Shown here: positions 31,727 to 34,698 of the stretch, one piece after another
How the letters are laid out: each line of letters begins with the position of its first letter
Position numbering within the stretch: position 1 is the first letter of the stretch
NCBI GenBank assembly: GCA_964538375.1
Contig: CAZIFQ010000035.1
Coordinates: 1-34,698, forward strand
From: JAUUZQ01 sp964538375
GTDB lineage: Bacteria; Bacteroidota; Bacteroidia; Bacteroidales; GCA-2748055
Length of the DNA: 34,698 bases
Direction of reading: 5' to 3'
The notes under the pieces: generated by a model
What the model was told of the DNA's origin: nothing
What the model saw: the letters and a program-made list of their open reading frames with translations, nothing else
Databases searched by the model: none
Translations under genes and position numbers: made by a program

Positions 31727-31752
31727 TAGTCCTTCGCTAAAGCTACGGACTA
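31727..31752. repeat. Imperfect intergenic palindrome
   Basis: TAGTCC (31727-31732) and GGACTA (31747-31752) flank GCT-AA-AGC, giving an interrupted 9-bp stem. It follows a run of GCAGTA-type direct repeats (about 31709-31728). I recall similar elements in other Bacteroidota intergenic regions. It has no T-run. Confidence 0.5.
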
Positions 31753-31764
31753 CGAAATGGGCAG

Positions 31765-31802
31765 AAAATAAAAATAGGAGTTAAGTTGTGCTTAGCTCCT
31801 AT
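31765..31802 (-). terminator. Terminator after the DUF4831 gene
   Basis: On the minus strand a 12-bp stem (ATAGGAGCTAAG with CTTAACTCCTAT, one G-T pair, loop CACAA; 31774-31802) is followed by TTTTATTTTC. It lies 20 bases past the stop of the DUF4831 gene. Confidence 0.75.
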
Positions 31803-31822
31803 CTCATTTATAAGAAATATGC

Positions 31823-32920
31823 TTACTGTATCACATTAACCAGAGCGCCAGATTGGAACAAAGCAATTCTTTCCTGGTGAACAAGATCTTCACCTTTAAG
31901 TATATCAACTACTGTCATCTCCGGCATCCTGTAATAAAGTTTATTATACACCTCCTCCTCGGGATGTTGCGGTAAAAGGTTACGCATGCTCTTGGTCTTT
32001 CCCACAGGTGTAATTTCAACTTTAAGCTCCTCTCCTGATCCGTCTGAGACAAAACCTGCTTCATTTGAAAAAGCACCAATAGTGAATTCTTCTGTTTCCA
32101 TGGATCCTTTGGGTAAGATGAAAAATTCGCGGTAATATCCTTGGGTGTAGGATTTCCCGATAAACAGTGAAAGATACTTTTCCTCGAGCTCATCCAGGGC
32201 TGTTAGCGCTATTTTAAGATCAAAATCCTGGGGAAATGGATCTACAATTCCAGCTGCAAGAAAATACCTGTCAGATCTTATCTCAAGAATTAGTTTCGCT
32301 GCCTCCTCAGCTTTTTTCTCCAGTGTTTTTCTCTCCAGCTGCTCACTAACCACAGGCACCCTGATAAATGAAGTATCCGTTAAAATGGTTTTATACATGG
32401 TCTCTTCCTTCATTTCGATGTTTGGCTCCATGGTAACCTCCTTAAAATGGATTCCACCGCTTGAGATGGCATTGGCACTGTTTTGTATGATCTCCATTTC
32501 TGTATAAAGATTATTAGTTAATACAAAACCGTTTTGGACAAGCTCATTAACTTCAAGCATGGAATACTCTCCTTCCAATACATTCAGGGCATAAATATGA
32601 TCCTGGTCAGCCTCAATCGATTTGTATAGCTCCGTGCCAAAAATTTTATATGATTCTTTTCTTGTCCGGTTTACGCCATTTATTCCAAGTTGTTTCAATG
32701 CATAGTCGCAGTATGGTCCGGGCAAAAATACTTGCTTTTCAAAGTTGATGCCAACAATTAGGTTTGTTTGTGGAAGCGCATAAATAAAACTCTGCTGAAC
32801 CTCTTCCGGCTCATAGCCAATGTTCGTAACAATAAACCTGGTAGCTGGTGTGCATGAACCTGCAAGAACCAATAATGTAATTAATAAAATCTTATGTCGT
32901 ACCATTGTTTTATTATTCAT
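31823..32920 (-). CDS. DUF4831 family lipoprotein
   Basis: From ATG 32920 the protein has 365 residues. An earlier ATG at 32944 would overlap the nnr stop, and the inner ATG at 32905 is also possible. The start encodes a lipoprotein signal with a lipobox ending in LAGSC (C at about 23), so it should be lipid-anchored in the envelope. The body matches DUF4831: an early FIYALPQTNLIVGINFEKQVFLPGPY stretch, a central TDTSF-type segment, a Glu/Lys-rich helix (ERKTLEKKAEEAAKLILEIRSDRYFLAAG) and a final beta-rich part. The family is widespread in Bacteroidota and has no known function. It starts 10 bases after the NnrE-NnrD stop, in the same direction, so the two are probably one operon. Confidence 0.82.
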   Translation of the reverse strand: MNNKTMVRHKILLITLLVLAGSCTPATRFIVTNIGYEPEEVQQSFIYALPQTNLIVGINFEKQVFLPGPYCDYALKQLGINGVNRTRKESYKIFGTELYKSIEADQDHIYALNVLEGEYSMLEVNELVQNGFVLTNNLYTEMEIIQNSANAISSGGIHFKEVTMEPNIEMKEETMYKTILTDTSFIRVPVVSEQLERKTLEKKAEEAAKLILEIRSDRYFLAAGIVDPFPQDFDLKIALTALDELEEKYLSLFIGKSYTQGYYREFFILPKGSMETEEFTIGAFSNEAGFVSDGSGEELKVEITPVGKTKSMRNLLPQHPEEEVYNKLYYRMPEMTVVDILKGEDLVHQERIALFQSGALVNVIQ

Positions 32921-32930
32921 ATTTGTAGGT

Positions 32931-34490
32931 CTATATGGGCGCAATGAATTGCGTCCCTCGTCCTTCGTGCAAAAATGGTTTGGCCTTTATTATTTTAAAG
33001 GCCTCTCCTAAATTATCAATAATGTCACTTGCAATCATGGCCTCCTGGTCCATCTTCTCTGCCGCCAGGTCACCTGCCAATCCATGCAAAAACACACCTG
33101 AAACAGCTGCATCCCCTGGTGCAATTCCTCTTGCAAGTAAAGATACTATAATTCCGGTCAGCACATCGCCACTCCCTCCGGTGGCCATACCCGGATTGCC
33201 TTTCATATTAAAAACATATGAACCATCAGGAAAAGAAATTCCTGTATATGCTCCTTTTAATACCATGATAACATGATTTTCTTTTGAGAAGGCAATTTGC
33301 TTTTTATGTCTCTCAAACCCATCAACAGAACTTCCAACAAGCCGGTCAAACTCCATTGGATGTGGTGTCAGTATTGAATTTTCCGGCAGCAATTTTACTA
33401 ATTCCTTTTCTAAAGAAATAATATTCAATGCATCTGCATCCAATACCATTGGAACTTTGCACATCTCCAATAACGCTCTCAAACCTTTGGTACTATTTGG
33501 CTTTTTGCCTATGCCCGGGCCAACAGCAACTGCATGGAAGCCATCCATAGCCGGAGCTTTGCTAAACAATATCTCAGACTGGTCAATACTTACTATCGCT
33601 TCCGGAATTGCGGTCTGCACAATTTCACATCCCAATTTAGGAACGTGAACCGTTACCAGTCCGGCACCTGCTCTCAAGGCAGATTTTCCTGCCAGTATTG
33701 CAGCTCCCATCATCCCATACTTCCCTGCAATAACAAGTGCATGTCCGTAAGTTCCTTTATGAGAAAACCGTTCTCGTTGCGGAAAAATATGTTGTATACC
33801 GGACATTTTCGACACAGCGTATTCAGATTTATTATTCTCAATAGCACCCGGGTGAAGTTTTATATCTATGACTGTCCATTCACCGGTAAACTTGTAATTC
33901 TCACGAAAAAAGAAGGAAAGAAAAGGAAATTGAAAAGTAGGAGTATAATCCGCACGAATAATCGATTTCTCATTATTATCAGAATTATCTTCCCCAAAAA
34001 GCCCGGAAGGAATATCTATGGAAACAACATTTGCTTTACTTTCATTTATGCATTGGATCACTTCTGCATACAACCCTTCCACTTTCCTCGTTAATCCAGA
34101 GCCAAATATTCCGTCAACAATTACCTGTTTGTCATTCAGTTCTGGCAAGTGTTCAGCACCTGTTATGACATTAATTTCTGCCAGTCCACCAGATTTTAAT
34201 CTTTCAAGATTTAATTCACAATTTGCAGCATACTTTTTACCCGTAGATACCAGGTAACACCTCACCCTATATTGACGTTCTGCCAGCATTCTGGACATCG
34301 CTAATGAATCACCTCCATTATTCCCCGAACCTGCAAAAATTACTACATCACGGTCAGTCTTATACTTTTTCACAAACCATCCCGTCAAACGCATAGCTGC
34401 CCTCTCCATAAGATCAATAGATGCTATGGGTTCATTTTTAATGGTGTAATTATCTATAGCTCTAACTTGTTCAGCAGAAAATATCTTCAT
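32931..34490 (-). CDS. nnr: Bifunctional NAD(P)HX epimerase/dehydratase
   Basis: This enzyme repairs damaged hydrated NADH and NADPH. The N-terminal epimerase part (about 1-220, NnrE/NAXE-like) shows VRAIDNYTIKNEP, GSGNNGGDSLAMSRML (54-69) and VDGIFGSGLTRKVEG with a catalytic Asp. The C-terminal dehydratase part (about 230-510, NnrD/NAXD-like) shows GKYGMMGAAILAGKSALRAGAGLVTV, AVGPGIGKKPN, LDADALN, LTPHPMEF and NPGMATGGSGDVLTGII with the catalytic Asp. The total of 519 residues is normal for the fusion. The last dozen residues (HEGRGTQFIAPI) are encoded by a palindromic element (32937-32957) and are unlike the family end. A TAnnTTTG element lies upstream, and the DUF4831 gene follows closely. 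Confidence 0.95.
   Translation of the reverse strand: MKIFSAEQVRAIDNYTIKNEPIASIDLMERAAMRLTGWFVKKYKTDRDVVIFAGSGNNGGDSLAMSRMLAERQYRVRCYLVSTGKKYAANCELNLERLKSGGLAEINVITGAEHLPELNDKQVIVDGIFGSGLTRKVEGLYAEVIQCINESKANVVSIDIPSGLFGEDNSDNNEKSIIRADYTPTFQFPFLSFFFRENYKFTGEWTVIDIKLHPGAIENNKSEYAVSKMSGIQHIFPQRERFSHKGTYGHALVIAGKYGMMGAAILAGKSALRAGAGLVTVHVPKLGCEIVQTAIPEAIVSIDQSEILFSKAPAMDGFHAVAVGPGIGKKPNSTKGLRALLEMCKVPMVLDADALNIISLEKELVKLLPENSILTPHPMEFDRLVGSSVDGFERHKKQIAFSKENHVIMVLKGAYTGISFPDGSYVFNMKGNPGMATGGSGDVLTGIIVSLLARGIAPGDAAVSGVFLHGLAGDLAAEKMDQEAMIASDIIDNLGEAFKIIKAKPFLHEGRGTQFIAPI
32937..32957. repeat. Palindromic element encoding the NnrD tail
   Basis: GGGCGCAAT (32937-32945), GA, then ATTGCGTCCC (32948-32957) form a 9-bp stem with one G-T pair and a 2-base loop. 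It lies inside the last codons of the nnr gene. GGACGCAAT/ATTGCGTCC palindromes of this type are scattered in Bacteroidota genomes. Confidence 0.6.
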
Positions 34491-34506
34491 AATCGTAAAT
34501 TATAAC

Positions 34507-34514
34507 CAAAGGTA
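34507..34514 (-). promoter_or_regulatory. nnr promoter, -7 element TACCTTTG
   Basis: Minus-strand TACCTTTG matches TAnnTTTG exactly and ends 16 bases before the ATG at 34490. The -33 region runs into the tandem repeat at 34533-34595. Confidence 0.55.
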
Positions 34515-34532
34515 GTGAAAAGTGAGTAAAGT

Positions 34533-34595
34533 GAGTACTTGGAGTACTTAGAGTGCCTTGAGTACTTAGAGTGCCTTGAGTACTTAAAGTGCCTG
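34533..34595. repeat. Tandem 9-bp repeat (GAGTACTTA/GAGTGCCTT)
   Basis: About seven 9-base units, alternating GAGTACTTA and GAGTGCCTT to give an 18-base higher-order period, fill about 63 bases. They lie just upstream of the nnr promoter element, so copy number could shift the spacing of upstream sequences. Confidence 0.8.
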
Positions 34596-34698
34596 AGTTG
34601 GGACCATGGATCAAAATCAATTAATATTTTACCTCGAAGCGAATTCCTTCCCCCGGCCTTTAGATTTACTTCTTAAATTATTCTTGATTAAATTTATG

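Noticed and set aside
34606..34698. Plus-strand open frame from ATG 34606 running off the window (31 codons)
   Set aside because: It is short, leucine-rich and unlike anything I recognise, and no promoter or ribosome site is evident. It could be a real partial gene but cannot be supported.

Overview
The window looks like a chromosomal segment of a Bacteroidota bacterium, probably Bacteroidales/Marinilabiliales-like. It is AT-rich. Several genes have the Bacteroidota -7 promoter element TAnnTTTG instead of a sigma70 -10 box. Two predicted exported proteins end in type IX secretion (T9SS) sorting domains, one type B and one type A. DUF3078 and DUF4831 proteins and an rsh-fur-purA order also fit this phylum. 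No tRNA, rRNA, CRISPR array, IS element or phage gene was found. Positions 18232-18331 are exactly 100 N, a scaffolding gap.

Layout. 46-6050: a lipoprotein, mnmA (tRNA 2-thiouridylase), an assimilatory APS reductase (cysH), then a minus-strand operon. Read in transcription order, that operon holds a DUF554 membrane protein, an AmgK-like kinase fused to a RapZ C-terminal domain, a 44-residue Cys-rich protein and a MurU-like nucleotidyltransferase. 6070-6500: a decayed remnant of a QmoC-like Fe-S/membrane subunit. 6611-8383: a ClC channel/transporter with CBS domains. 8611-14462: a T9SS cargo protein, the (p)ppGpp synthetase/hydrolase Rsh, a Fur-family regulator with a palindrome over its own start, and purA. 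14612-18002: acyl-CoA synthetase, diacylglycerol/undecaprenol kinase and a DUF3078 protein. 18094-23139: a methionine/folate unit, metH behind a SAM-I-type riboswitch leader (cut by the N gap) followed by metF. 23175-27683: a hypothetical protein, an exported thioredoxin-fold protein, an MFSD1-like MFS transporter and a PepD-type dipeptidase. 27964-30907: a PadR-controlled operon with two unusual membrane proteins. 31180-34490: a T9SS type A protein, a DUF4831 lipoprotein and the NAD(P)HX repair enzyme NnrE-NnrD.

The most interesting locus is 27964-30907. The padR gene overlaps the first of two membrane-protein genes. Together the two proteins carry five copies of an FKxxHWPGA transmembrane module of the kind seen once in the T9SS motor protein GldL. 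Each ends in a membrane anchor plus an extracytoplasmic region that resembles the start of GldM. They look like GldL/GldM hybrids that lack the proton-carrying glutamate of the motor, under PadR control through a perfect inverted repeat at the start of transcription.

Second is the minus-strand operon at 3029-6050. It appears to join muropeptide-sugar salvage (AmgK-MurU type) to an amino-sugar-sensing RapZ domain in one polypeptide, with a tiny Cys-rich protein between the kinase and nucleotidyltransferase genes. All functional statements rest on motif recognition by eye; no database search was run.
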